Positions 9,858-17,365 of a DNA stretch of 45,866 nt are shown here, piece after piece; positions within the stretch are counted from its first letter, which is position 1; each line of letters opens with the position of its first letter. The stretch is from Deltaproteobacteria bacterium. Lineage in GTDB: Bacteria > Desulfobacterota > Desulfobulbia > Desulfobulbales > Desulfobulbaceae. The stretch spans positions 1 to 45,866 of the forward strand of contig JAJRQC010000015.1 in assembly GCA_024280455.1 (NCBI GenBank), given 5' to 3'. Below the pieces are notes generated by a model. That model was not told where the DNA came from and did no database searches. It worked only from the letters and a program-made list of their open reading frames with translations. The translations under genes were made by a program, and so were the position numbers.

Positions 9858-10313
9858 TTAGAGTTGTCCCTGCTGATGATGTGGCGCACCGCCCATCATC
9901 GGACCACCGGTCATCATCATATTGCACCCGGGACGCATGCCTGGAGGTCCCGTAAAACCGTGACCCGGCAGACCATTTGCAATGGCTTTTGCCCGTAACT
10001 GTTCGCGGATGTCAAAGATTTCGCCTGCAAGGGCGGCTACTTTTTCGGGATTCGGATTTGTTCCCTGCATCATTGCCCGCATCTCGGAGCGTTTCACCAT
10101 CATACTTTTTCGCAGGTCTCTTGAGTCCTGTAAAAATGCGTCTTTCGCCTTCATCATCTCTGCGCTCATTCCGCAGTTTTGTTTCATGGTCGGGCAGGGC
10201 ATTTTACCATCTTTATCCGGGGAAGCTGCAACCGTCTGAATTCCGGCCAGGGATATGGCCCCGGCGACAAAGAGCAGAAGGGTGAGTTTTGAAAAGGATT
10301 TCCTTTGAATCAT
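9858..10313 (-). CDS. ZraP/Spy-like periplasmic metal-responsive chaperone
   Basis: The 151-residue protein has a signal peptide (about residues 1-30, cleavage after VAA-SP). A helical middle follows (MMKAKDAFLQDSRDLRKSMMVKRSEMRAMMQG ... EIFDIREQLRAKA), matching the LTxxQ/heavy-metal-resistance fold of ZraP, Spy and CpxP. The tail is rich in Met, His and Gly (NMMMTGG, MMGGAPHHQQ), fitting metal binding. In the Zra system the protein buffers zinc or copper and dampens its sensor kinase. GAGGA lies 7 bases before the ATG. The divergent neighbour is a ZraS-like kinase, and a sigma-54 promoter lies 50-66 bases upstream. Confidence 0.85.
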   Translation of the reverse strand: MIQRKSFSKLTLLLFVAGAISLAGIQTVAASPDKDGKMPCPTMKQNCGMSAEMMKAKDAFLQDSRDLRKSMMVKRSEMRAMMQGTNPNPEKVAALAGEIFDIREQLRAKAIANGLPGHGFTGPPGMRPGCNMMMTGGPMMGGAPHHQQGQL

Positions 10314-10363
10314 TGAGTTTTCCTCAGGGCAATTCTTTAATTAGTCTGGATTGGTTTTGAAAT

Positions 10364-10379
10364 TGCATGGATCATGCCA
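10364..10379 (-). promoter_or_regulatory. Sigma-54 (-24/-12) promoter of the zraP-like gene
   Basis: Read on the minus strand the site is TGGCAT-GATCC-ATGCA, matching the RpoN consensus TGGCAC-N5-TTGCA at all but two positions and keeping the invariant GG and GC at correct spacing. Transcription would begin near 10352, about 40 bases before the start codon at 10313. Sigma-54 dependence matches what is known of zraP genes. Confidence 0.8.
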
Positions 10380-10473
10380 GACTGAACAGCTTGAAACGTA
10401 TATTTGTAACCTACTGATATGTAAAAGAGTTATTGTTGGCTCGCTCGAGATGCTCCAAGCCCTGCACCAAATA

Positions 10474-10490
10474 CGGGTAAAAAATACCCG
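10474..10490. promoter_or_regulatory. Palindromic operator candidate 1 (GGGTA-N5-TACCC)
   Basis: CGGGTAAAAAATACCCG has dyad symmetry in both 6-base arms around an A-rich centre. It lies about 100 bases upstream of the sigma-54 promoter, the normal position for an enhancer-binding activator of the ZraR type, and about 80 bases before the kinase gene. Confidence 0.65.
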
Positions 10491-10507
10491 GTCCTCTCTC
10501 CGCTGGT

Positions 10508-10522
10508 GGGTAATATTTACCC
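10508..10522. promoter_or_regulatory. Palindromic operator candidate 2 (GGGTA-N5-TACCC)
   Basis: GGGTAATATTTACCC is symmetric except at its central bases. Its centre is 33 bases from the centre of the first site, about three helical turns, so the two could be bound by one activator oligomer. It shares the 5-base arms of site 1 exactly. Confidence 0.65.
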
Positions 10523-10570
10523 GCTATCTCTGAGTATGCCCGGTCAATACATCGTGTTCAAAAGTATAGA

Positions 10571-12418
10571 ATGAAGTGGTTACCCCGCCCTAAGTTTATT
10601 TATGTCTCTCCCTGGCTGCTCGCTGCGGCAACAGGGTTACTGGTGTTGATTGTCGTCACCTTTGCCTTAAGCAATATCCAGAGAGAAAAGCGGTTGATGA
10701 CTAATGCCATGCTGCAGAAGGCGGCAACTCTGTATCGGGTTATCCGTTCCGGGGCAAGAGCTTCGTATGTCTCGGACCTGCGCAGAGGAATCTGGGAGCC
10801 GGATCCCTGGAATGACCATGTACAGCGGGTTATTGATCATCTATCCGACGACCCGGATCTGTATTTTCTGGCCGTTGTCGATGGCAGCGGCGAGGTCTTT
10901 GCCCATAGCAGACCGGTGATGCGGGGACAAAAAATAGCGATACGGATTCCTGAACATCTCTCCGGCAAGAATTCCAGGGGACAATTTATCTATCGAGTGG
11001 GTGAAGAAAAAGGGCAGGGCCGTTTTTTTGAAGTCATCCGACCCTATATCCCCTTTCAATCCATTCGCCCACCGCTGCCGCTGTCTCTGTTTGAGCTTCA
11101 TAAAAAATTCACCGGGCCTGCGGATGAATCCTTGTCCGGACCGTTCAGTCTCAACAATACCTGGAAGGATGACAGAGATTATTTCGTGATAGTGGCCCTG
11201 GACATGAAGGGGTATGACCGCGCCCTGCGTCGCTTGCGTTTTCAGGTCTTGATGCTCTCTCTTGCCATGCTGCTGGTCGGTATCGGCGGCTGGCTCTCCC
11301 TTGCCGCAGTGCAGGGGTACAGGGTTTCCAGACAGGCACTGCATGAAATCCAGGCATTTACCGGTCTGCTGGTCTCTAAACTGCCGGTGGGAATTATTGC
11401 CACTGATAAGAGGGGCACCATCGCGACCTGGAACAAGGCTGTTGCCGAGCTCATGGGTATAGAGGAAAATTCAGCCACCGGGAAGCAGCCTGATGCAATT
11501 CTTCCTCAAGTCCTTGCCGATTTTTTCTCCGGTGCAGACGATTGTGAGGATGTCTCCCTGGGATGTGTGCCTGAGGTGCGGCTTGTTGTTCATGGAGAAG
11601 AGCTGGTTTTGAATTGCCATCACCTGGTTATTTCAAACCGAGACGGTGTGTCTGAGGGAGAGGTTCTGCTACTCTCCAATATGACCGAGCTCAAGAATCT
11701 TGAAAAGGAGATGCGTGAAACAGAGCGGCTGGCCGCCGTGGGAAGAATGGCGGCAGGAGTGGCCCATGAGGTGCGAAACCCCTTGAGTTCGATTAAAGGG
11801 CTGGCGCTGCTGCTCAAGGGAAAGTTTTCACAACAGAGCAACGAACATGAAACCGCAGCCCTGTTGATACAGGAAGTTGAACGTATGAACAGGACCATTT
11901 CCGAACTGCTCAGTTTTGCCCGGCCGGCACCTCTTGAACTCACTGAAGTCGACATGCACGCCCTGCTTGAGCAGCAGGTCAGGTTGCTGCTAGCTGATGC
12001 CGCCAGCGACAGTATAGTGTTTGATCTTGAGGTTACCGATGATCTGCTGCCGGTTGCCGCCGATCAGGACAGGATAAAACAGGTTATTTTGAATATTCTG
12101 TTAAACGGCGTCCAGGCAATGGACAGCGGGGGAACGTTGACCGTACGGGCCTGGAACAACCCGGACAATAAGACGGTTGTTCTGACGGTTACGGATACCG
12201 GGGTGGGAATGGGTAAGGAGACGCTCAGTCAGGTCTTTTTCCCTTATTTTACAACCAAAAGCCGGGGCACCGGCATTGGCCTTGCCCTGTCGCAGAAAGT
12301 GATTGCCGATCACGGCGGAACCATCTATTTGAGCAGTGTTCCGGGGCAGGGGACAGTGGTGAGAGTAGAGTTGCCCTGGTATGACGTTCCTGCTGATCAC
12401 CCGCTCTGGGAAGGTTAA
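10571..12418 (+). CDS. ZraS/AtoS-type membrane sensor histidine kinase
   Basis: The 615-residue kinase has a first membrane helix at about 13-34, a periplasmic sensor domain (35-222), a second helix at about 224-247 and a PAS domain at about 260-375. The HisKA site is AGVAHEVRNPLSSIKG with phospho-acceptor His399, and a HATPase_c domain follows (N box NILLNGVQAM, G boxes DTGVGMG and GTGIGLALS). It faces the ZraP-like gene, as zraS does in enterobacteria. Unlike the usual zraSR pair there is no sigma-54 response regulator behind it; the next gene is an unrelated minus-strand ORF. The partner regulator is probably encoded elsewhere. The Shine-Dalgarno is weak. Confidence 0.88.
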   Translation: MKWLPRPKFIYVSPWLLAAATGLLVLIVVTFALSNIQREKRLMTNAMLQKAATLYRVIRSGARASYVSDLRRGIWEPDPWNDHVQRVIDHLSDDPDLYFLAVVDGSGEVFAHSRPVMRGQKIAIRIPEHLSGKNSRGQFIYRVGEEKGQGRFFEVIRPYIPFQSIRPPLPLSLFELHKKFTGPADESLSGPFSLNNTWKDDRDYFVIVALDMKGYDRALRRLRFQVLMLSLAMLLVGIGGWLSLAAVQGYRVSRQALHEIQAFTGLLVSKLPVGIIATDKRGTIATWNKAVAELMGIEENSATGKQPDAILPQVLADFFSGADDCEDVSLGCVPEVRLVVHGEELVLNCHHLVISNRDGVSEGEVLLLSNMTELKNLEKEMRETERLAAVGRMAAGVAHEVRNPLSSIKGLALLLKGKFSQQSNEHETAALLIQEVERMNRTISELLSFARPAPLELTEVDMHALLEQQVRLLLADAASDSIVFDLEVTDDLLPVAADQDRIKQVILNILLNGVQAMDSGGTLTVRAWNNPDNKTVVLTVTDTGVGMGKETLSQVFFPYFTTKSRGTGIGLALSQKVIADHGGTIYLSSVPGQGTVVRVELPWYDVPADHPLWEG

Positions 12419-12423
12419 GGGCT

Positions 12424-12527
12424 GTACGGAAATACAGGAAGTTATAACCTTTCCGTCTTCGGTTTCGTGGCTTCTCGGAGTCTCACGAGTTCGCTTACCG
12501 GAAGTCTTCGCTATCTACGACACCGAC
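12424..12527. repeat. Diverged intergenic repeat, copy B
   Basis: This is the partner of 233-320, from GTACGGAAAT to ACACCGAC. It directly follows the stop codon of the kinase gene, where a response regulator gene would normally be. A shorter block similar to its middle (CTCGGAGTCTCAC) also appears near 7013-7040 upstream of priA. Confidence 0.5.
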
Positions 12528-12560
12528 CATCTTGCATCTTATTTTCTTTTTTACAGCCCC

Positions 12561-12767
12561 CTAAGCGCAGGGGTTCTCTGAGACAACGCTTTTGAAGTTG
12601 TTGTTGAGGAATTCACATTCGGCAGGAGTAAGATCAAAACGTAATTCAGCCTCGCCAAGAATGCTGTCACGCTTTTTTTCCGGATGCTTGCTGACGGTTT
12701 CGCTGAGCCAGCAGATGGCTTTTTTCAGGTTAGCGGACGGCGTTTGCAATGGTGTGGATTGAGGCAT
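12561..12767 (-). CDS. Small conserved hypothetical protein
   Basis: This 68-residue acidic protein includes LKKAICWLSETVSKHPEKK and EAELRFDLTPAECEFL, which resembles a family of small deltaproteobacterial proteins of unknown function that I recall only generally. There is no signal peptide, membrane segment or metal site. The start ATG at 12767 has only a weak GGTG upstream. It is transcribed toward the kinase gene and away from algH. Function is not assigned. Confidence 0.55.
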   Translation of the reverse strand: MPQSTPLQTPSANLKKAICWLSETVSKHPEKKRDSILGEAELRFDLTPAECEFLNNNFKSVVSENPCA

Positions 12768-12955
12768 TTAATTCACCGGAAGCTGGAATTTTTTTCTGGA
12801 GCGCTGTTTTTCTAAGGCAGCAGTATAAAATGAGTTTGGCGCCGGCGCCATATTTTTTTTCGAGGCAAAGGAATACTTTCTTGACGGCGGCAAGGCAGCT
12901 TTGCTACAGTATAAAGTGTATGGAGAGAATACTCAGGGCATAGGGGACACAGCTT

Positions 12956-13507
12956 ATGGAAAGCTTAAATGGACATTTTCTCATTTCAACCCCGCAGATG
13001 CCGGACCCTCGCTTTCAGGAGCAGGTGATTTACCTGTGTGCTCATAATGATGAGGGGACCATGGGGCTGGTGATTAACAATCCCAACTATGAGATCACCC
13101 TGCTTGATGTCTTTCACGGTGCCAATCTCCCCTTGCCGGAGGGCCCGTTGCCGCCCGTCTATGTCGGTGGCCCTGTTGAGCTGGATGCCGGTTTTATTCT
13201 CTTTGCCTCTGACGACAAGGAATATTTTTCTCTCAATGTTACGGAGAATGTCTCTCTGTCCAGAGACTCCCGCCTGTTGGAGGAAATCGCCCGCGGTGAA
13301 GGCCCGGAAAATTTTCTGTTTATGCTCGGCTATGCCGGATGGGGGCCGGGGCAGCTGGAAATGGAGCTGATGGATAACGGATGGCTTACCGTGCCCGGTG
13401 ATATTGAAACCCTGTTTCATACCCCGGATGAAAATAAATGGAAAATGGCGGCTCAACGGTATGGTATTGATATCTCCATATTTGGCGATGTTATTGGTTA
13501 CGCCTGA
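12956..13507 (+). CDS. AlgH/YqgE family protein (DUF179)
   Basis: The 183-residue protein matches the family from end to end: it starts NGHFLISTPQMPDPRFQEQVIYLCAH, then has GTMGLVINNP, YVGGPVELDAGFIL and GYAGWGPGQLEMEL. The family has been linked to transcriptional control of alginate in Pseudomonas, but the biochemical role is not settled. AGGGGA precedes the ATG. A strong terminator lies directly downstream. Confidence 0.92.
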   Translation: MESLNGHFLISTPQMPDPRFQEQVIYLCAHNDEGTMGLVINNPNYEITLLDVFHGANLPLPEGPLPPVYVGGPVELDAGFILFASDDKEYFSLNVTENVSLSRDSRLLEEIARGEGPENFLFMLGYAGWGPGQLEMELMDNGWLTVPGDIETLFHTPDENKWKMAAQRYGIDISIFGDVIGYA

Positions 13508-13528
13508 CTAAAACCTGATCTTAATCAT

Positions 13529-13566
13529 AAACGCACCTGCCTTGATTCCGGCATGTGCGTTTTTTT
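13529..13566 (+). terminator. Rho-independent terminator after algH
   Basis: Arms AAACGCACCTGCC (from 13529) and GGCATGTGCGTTT form a stem with one mismatch, followed by a T6 run at 13561-13566. It separates algH from the next operon. Confidence 0.85.
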
Positions 13567-13583
13567 ATGGGATGTGATCAATA

Positions 13584-14006
13584 ATGGTAGAGTTACAAGA
13601 AGTACAACTTGAAGAGATCTTTCAATGTGCCCGTTGCGGGTATTGCTGTCAGGGAGAGACCACGGTTTCTCTTGATGAGGATGATCAACGGCGGATGATC
13701 GAAGAACTTGGTCTGACCCGTGAGGACGTAACTGAAAAATATTGGCGAGTGACCGGCAGGGTCGTCCAGATGCAGATAGTCGACGGCCATTGTATCTTTT
13801 ACGACAAAGACACCGGCTGCAGCGTGCACAAGGGCAGGCCATGGCGATGTGGACAGTGGCCTCTGCATCCGAGCATGCTGGATGACGAGAATAATTATAC
13901 AACCATAAGCGCATCCTGCCCGGGTATAAACAAGGAACTCAGCTATGAAGAATTCTGCAGAAAGCTGCAAAAATTGCTTGAGCAGGAAGGAAAACTGATC
14001 TGTTGA
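13584..14006 (+). CDS. YkgJ-type cysteine-cluster protein
   Basis: The 140-residue protein contains the family pattern CARCGYCCQGE (about residues 12-22), then CIFYDKDTGCSVHKGRPWRCGQWP and a final CPGI. The conserved cysteines are thought to bind zinc or an Fe-S cluster; the exact function is unknown. It is the first gene of a tightly packed run: its TGA overlaps the TTG start of rlmH by 4 bases (TTGA), indicating translational coupling. Confidence 0.88.
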   Translation: MVELQEVQLEEIFQCARCGYCCQGETTVSLDEDDQRRMIEELGLTREDVTEKYWRVTGRVVQMQIVDGHCIFYDKDTGCSVHKGRPWRCGQWPLHPSMLDDENNYTTISASCPGINKELSYEEFCRKLQKLLEQEGKLIC

Positions 14007-14470
14007 AATTTGTTTTTCTCTTTCTCGGCAAGACCAGACAGGATTATCTTGATGCAGCTATCCGCGATTACACTGATCGGCTTGGTCGATACCTGCCGGT
14101 GGAGCTTGTGGTCCTCAAAGAAAAGTATAACCGCAATGGGTCGGATGCGGTTATCAAACAGGCCGGTGCCGACCAGCTCCTGGCCCGCTGCGGAAAAAAC
14201 AGCTTTAAAGTAGCCCTGGACCTGTCCGGCAGGCAATATGACTCAACCGGGCTTGCCCATGTGGTCCGTGGATTTCAGGATCGTGGTCTGCAGACGGTGT
14301 ATTTTCTTATCGGCGGACACCTGGGGCTGCACTCTTCAGTTGTCAAAGGGGCAGACCTTGTCTGGTCGCTTTCAAAGCTGACCTTTACCCATGAAATGAC
14401 CCGGATGATCGTCCTTGAACAGTTGTACAGGGCCTGTACGATAAATGGGGGCCAAAAATATCATAAATAA
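14003..14470 (+). CDS. rlmH: 23S rRNA (pseudouridine1915-N3)-methyltransferase RlmH
   Basis: The 155-residue SPOUT methyltransferase has exactly the family length. It shows the S-adenosylmethionine knot motif LIGGHLGL and the C-terminal signature SLSKLTFTHEMTRMIVLEQLYRA...YHK. It methylates a pseudouridine in helix 69 of 23S rRNA on assembled ribosomes. The start is a TTG at 14003 overlapping the upstream stop codon; AGGAAGG lies about 12 bases before it. Later start codons would remove the first beta strand. Confidence 0.93.
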   Translation: MKFVFLFLGKTRQDYLDAAIRDYTDRLGRYLPVELVVLKEKYNRNGSDAVIKQAGADQLLARCGKNSFKVALDLSGRQYDSTGLAHVVRGFQDRGLQTVYFLIGGHLGLHSSVVKGADLVWSLSKLTFTHEMTRMIVLEQLYRACTINGGQKYHK

Positions 14471-14471
14471 C

Positions 14472-15212
14472 ATGGAAACAAAAAAATATATAAAAAATAT
14501 ACCCGAAAGCTTTCGCAAATTTGCAAAGGAGGTTCAGTCGAATTCGGTCACTCCTCCTCACTCCATGTATGTCGTAGGCAGTGTTCTGACACCTGACTAT
14601 GTCCCCGGCGGTTCCGACATAAACTCCCTCATCGTTATTGAAGAACACCAGCTTGATTTTCTGGATTTTCTCATCCTGATGGGCAAGGAATTCAAGCAAC
14701 ACGGAATAGCTCCGCCCCTGGTGATGACCGCTGAATATATCGACCATTCCCTGGATGTCTTTCCCATTGAGTTCTTTAATTTTCAGGCAATTCATCACAC
14801 CCTGTTTGGAGAAGATCTCCTTGATCGGTTACAGATTGCCGACCAACATCTTCGCTTGCAGTGCGAACGGGAAATCAAGGCAAAACTGCTCTGGCTTGGC
14901 CAGGTCTACATTGAAACCCTTGGCGACCGGAATATGCTGTCGGAAAAACTGGCCGCATCCATTACCGGATACTTCCCTCTGTTTCGGGCCATCATTCATC
15001 TGGCCGGACGGGATGTGCCTCTGGGCTGCAGCGAGGTGCTGCAGACTCTGAATGAAACACTTAGCCTTGAAACAGATATTTTTAAGAGGATCCATCAAAT
15101 GAAAATCTCAGGCCAACAACCGGCGCAACAGGGTGAGCTCTGTTCCTGTTTCAGCAGTTACTATCAAGCAACCCAGCATGTTGCCGGCTATGTCGATCAG
15201 CTCTCCTGCTAA
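14472..15212 (+). CDS. Putative nucleotidyltransferase-fold protein
   Basis: The protein has 246 residues from this start. The segment VVGSVLTPDYVPGGSDINSLIVIEE (about 31-55) looks like the GS-x(n)-D-x-N/D core of a minimal nucleotidyltransferase domain, and the C-terminal half is helical, as in substrate-binding helical bundles. Substrate is unknown. An earlier in-frame ATG at 14445, overlapping rlmH, would add nine residues; I prefer 14472, one base after the rlmH stop, but neither has a strong Shine-Dalgarno. It overlaps the start of the TPM gene. Confidence 0.65.
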   Translation: METKKYIKNIPESFRKFAKEVQSNSVTPPHSMYVVGSVLTPDYVPGGSDINSLIVIEEHQLDFLDFLILMGKEFKQHGIAPPLVMTAEYIDHSLDVFPIEFFNFQAIHHTLFGEDLLDRLQIADQHLRLQCEREIKAKLLWLGQVYIETLGDRNMLSEKLAASITGYFPLFRAIIHLAGRDVPLGCSEVLQTLNETLSLETDIFKRIHQMKISGQQPAQQGELCSCFSSYYQATQHVAGYVDQLSC

Positions 15213-15969
15213 AATCTTTTTTATTGTATTTCTATTTCTGCTCCTGCCCCTGTCGGTAGCAGCGGAGCCTGAGATACCCGCGCAAGCGCCCGGATATGTC
15301 GTTGATCTAGCCGGGGTGCTGGATGCCGGCAGAAAAAAACAGCTCGACAATCTTCTCCGAGATCTTGAACAGAAAACCACTGCCCAGGTGGTTATCTTAA
15401 CCGTAAAGTCACTGGATGGTCAGGATATCAACTTATTTTCTCTCCAGACCGCCGAGCAGTGGAAGATCGGTCGTAAGGGTAAGGACAACGGGTTGTTGTT
15501 TGTGGTTGCCATCCAGGACCGGAAATATCGTTTTGAGGTCGGCTATGGTCTTGAAGCCGTCCTGCCTGACAGCCTGGTAGGTTCGATCGGCAGGAAAATT
15601 CTGGTTCCTTATTTTAAACAGGGTCAATATGCCGAGGGGATAACTGCGGCAACCGGTGCAGTCTTGAAAGTTCTTGAAACCTTTTACGGCGTTACAATTA
15701 CTGGAATTGATCAACTGGTTGCAGTTGGCCGTCCAAAACGTAACGATAGATCTTCCGGGTTCCTGTTTTTCTTTTTCATCCTCATCGGCATTGTGATCGT
15801 GTATTCACGATCCGTGAATAAAAAGATGCACGGAAAGGGCGGTAACCGTTCTGGCGGCCCTGGTATGGGACCGATCATTTTCCCGGGCGGCGGATGGGGC
15901 GGAGGGTTCGGTGGATTCAGCGGCGGCGGTGGCGGCTTTGGCGGCGGCGGCGCATCAGGAGGCTGGTAG
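15190..15969 (+). CDS. TPM-domain membrane protein (YgcG family)
   Basis: A signal peptide or anchor (MSISSPAKIFFIVFLFLLLPLSVAA) leads into a TPM domain (about VVDLAGVLDAGRKKQLDNLL to residue 165). A transmembrane helix follows (SSGFLFFFFILIGIVIVYS, about 190-210), then a short Gly-rich tail (GGGWGGGFGGFSGGGG). TPM proteins are found with LemA in envelope stress or quality-control loci; some family members have phosphatase activity. The start is ambiguous (15190, 15178 or 15133), all within the previous gene. lemA follows 86 bases later. Confidence 0.85.
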   Translation: MSISSPAKIFFIVFLFLLLPLSVAAEPEIPAQAPGYVVDLAGVLDAGRKKQLDNLLRDLEQKTTAQVVILTVKSLDGQDINLFSLQTAEQWKIGRKGKDNGLLFVVAIQDRKYRFEVGYGLEAVLPDSLVGSIGRKILVPYFKQGQYAEGITAATGAVLKVLETFYGVTITGIDQLVAVGRPKRNDRSSGFLFFFFILIGIVIVYSRSVNKKMHGKGGNRSGGPGMGPIIFPGGGWGGGFGGFSGGGGGFGGGGASGGW

Positions 15970-16055
15970 ACCGCATTTTTTGTATTCGGATAAATTTTGT
16001 ATTCTGATAATCAGGTGTTGCATTTGCGGGTGCATGAACAATTAAGGAGGATTCA

Positions 16056-16631
16056 GTGAGCCAGGGTATTAAAACGGTTTTGATTATTCTTGGGGTCCTG
16101 GTGGCCCTGGTTGCCGGTGTTGTCCTGTGGGGCGTAGGGCAGTACAACCGGGTCGTGACCATGGATGAACAGGTGAAGTCCCAGTGGGCCCAGGTGGAAA
16201 ATCAGCTCAAACGCCGTTTTGACCTGATACCCAATCTGGTGGAAACCACCAAGGGGTACGCTAAACATGAGAAGGAAATTTTTGAAAACATAGCCAATGC
16301 CCGTACCAAATATTTTCAGGCCGGCAGCGTTGAACAAAAGGTTGCGGCTGCAAACGGGTTTGAGCGGGCCCTGTCCCGACTGCTGATGCTGCAGGAGCAG
16401 TATCCGAACTTAAAGGCCAACGAGTCCTTTCTAAAACTGCAGGATTCCCTGGAGGGCACGGAAAATCGTATCGCGGTTGAACGAAAACGGTACAACGATG
16501 CCGTACGCCAGCTCAACACCTATCGCCGGACAGTGGTCGGTCGTTTTATTACCGCCATGGCCGGAGTCGAGGCTGCACAGTATTTTGAGGTGCCTGAGTC
16601 CCAGCAGGAAGTACCCAGGGTGAAATTTTAA
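16056..16631 (+). CDS. lemA: LemA family membrane protein
   Basis: The 191-residue protein has one N-terminal membrane helix (residues 6-28), then the helical LemA bundle starting YNRVVTMDEQVKSQWAQVENQLKRRFDLIPNLVETTKGYA, the clearest family signature. The start is GTG with a strong AAGGAGG 5 bases upstream. Its pairing with a TPM-domain protein is a known conserved association; the molecular role is not well established. Confidence 0.93.
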   Translation: MSQGIKTVLIILGVLVALVAGVVLWGVGQYNRVVTMDEQVKSQWAQVENQLKRRFDLIPNLVETTKGYAKHEKEIFENIANARTKYFQAGSVEQKVAAANGFERALSRLLMLQEQYPNLKANESFLKLQDSLEGTENRIAVERKRYNDAVRQLNTYRRTVVGRFITAMAGVEAAQYFEVPESQQEVPRVKF

Positions 16632-16640
16632 TTCTATTTC

Positions 16641-17018
16641 TTAATCTCGGTAAAATTTATGGACGCCGTATTGGGCGACATAGGTCATATCCCCGGCCCA
16701 GGAAGGGTTGACGTCTTTGCGGTGATAAAAGGTTGCTCCGTCTGTAAAGTCGGATGTGGTCATGGCTTTTAAAGCAGACTGAAGGCAGTCAACCAGAGCG
16801 TCGGATTCCGTGGGCAGGTAGGAACTTTTTTGAAAGGTCCAGCTGAACTGATAGGGCGCATTTACGACCTGCTCGACACTTTCATGTGTCTTCACCGCAC
16901 GGTTCAAGGTCACGTGGGCCACTGCCAGCTGGCCGATCTGCGGCTCGCTTCGTGCTTCGTGATAAATATTTAATGTGAGCCAGAGTAGTCCTTCCAGGAA
17001 ACTCATCGTAAGCACCAT
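16641..17018 (-). CDS. SleB-type cell wall hydrolase (Hydrolase_2)
   Basis: The 125-residue protein carries NIYHEARSE with the catalytic Glu (about residue 21), LAVAHVTLNRAV, PYQFSW and the late TFYHRKDVNPSWA signature of the SleB/CwlJ muramidase-like family. There is no signal peptide, so it would be cytoplasmic or exported by another route. A second start, ATG at 17006, would remove the first four residues. It is convergent with lemA, with only 9 bases between the ends. Confidence 0.85.
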   Translation of the reverse strand: MVLTMSFLEGLLWLTLNIYHEARSEPQIGQLAVAHVTLNRAVKTHESVEQVVNAPYQFSWTFQKSSYLPTESDALVDCLQSALKAMTTSDFTDGATFYHRKDVNPSWAGDMTYVAQYGVHKFYRD

Positions 17019-17365
17019 TTAAAGAGGTATGTGTAACTGTTCATATCCGTATTGAGAAAAGAATAACCAATTATCAGGAAAAAGCAATACGTTGCCCCGC
17101 TATAATCAATCTGAGAACTATTACGCATTGAACTTACAGTATAATTTTTTTTACTTATTACGAATTTGTTACTCGCGTGCGATGAAAAGTCGCTACTGCA
17201 GAATTAATCGTTGGAATTTCCATCCAGTCCATTTTTATGTATATTCTCGGGTGAATCGATTGCGCGAATACTTTTGTATTTTTCCGCTAAAATGAAAATA
17301 CACCTTTCCTGCCTGGAGTGAGTGAAGGCTGTTACCACTGAACAACCGTATGAAGGGCATGGACT
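17019..17365. other. 347-base intergenic region upstream of recD2
   Basis: AT-rich DNA separates the divergent hydrolase and recD2 genes. TATAAT-like boxes occur at 17101 and 17140, but neither has a convincing -35 at proper spacing. I see no gene, repeat or RNA here. Confidence 0.5.

Noticed and set aside
10351-10533. 60-residue ORF in the zraP-like/kinase intergenic region
   Set aside because: It overlaps the sigma-54 promoter and both operators; no ribosome site or conservation signal.
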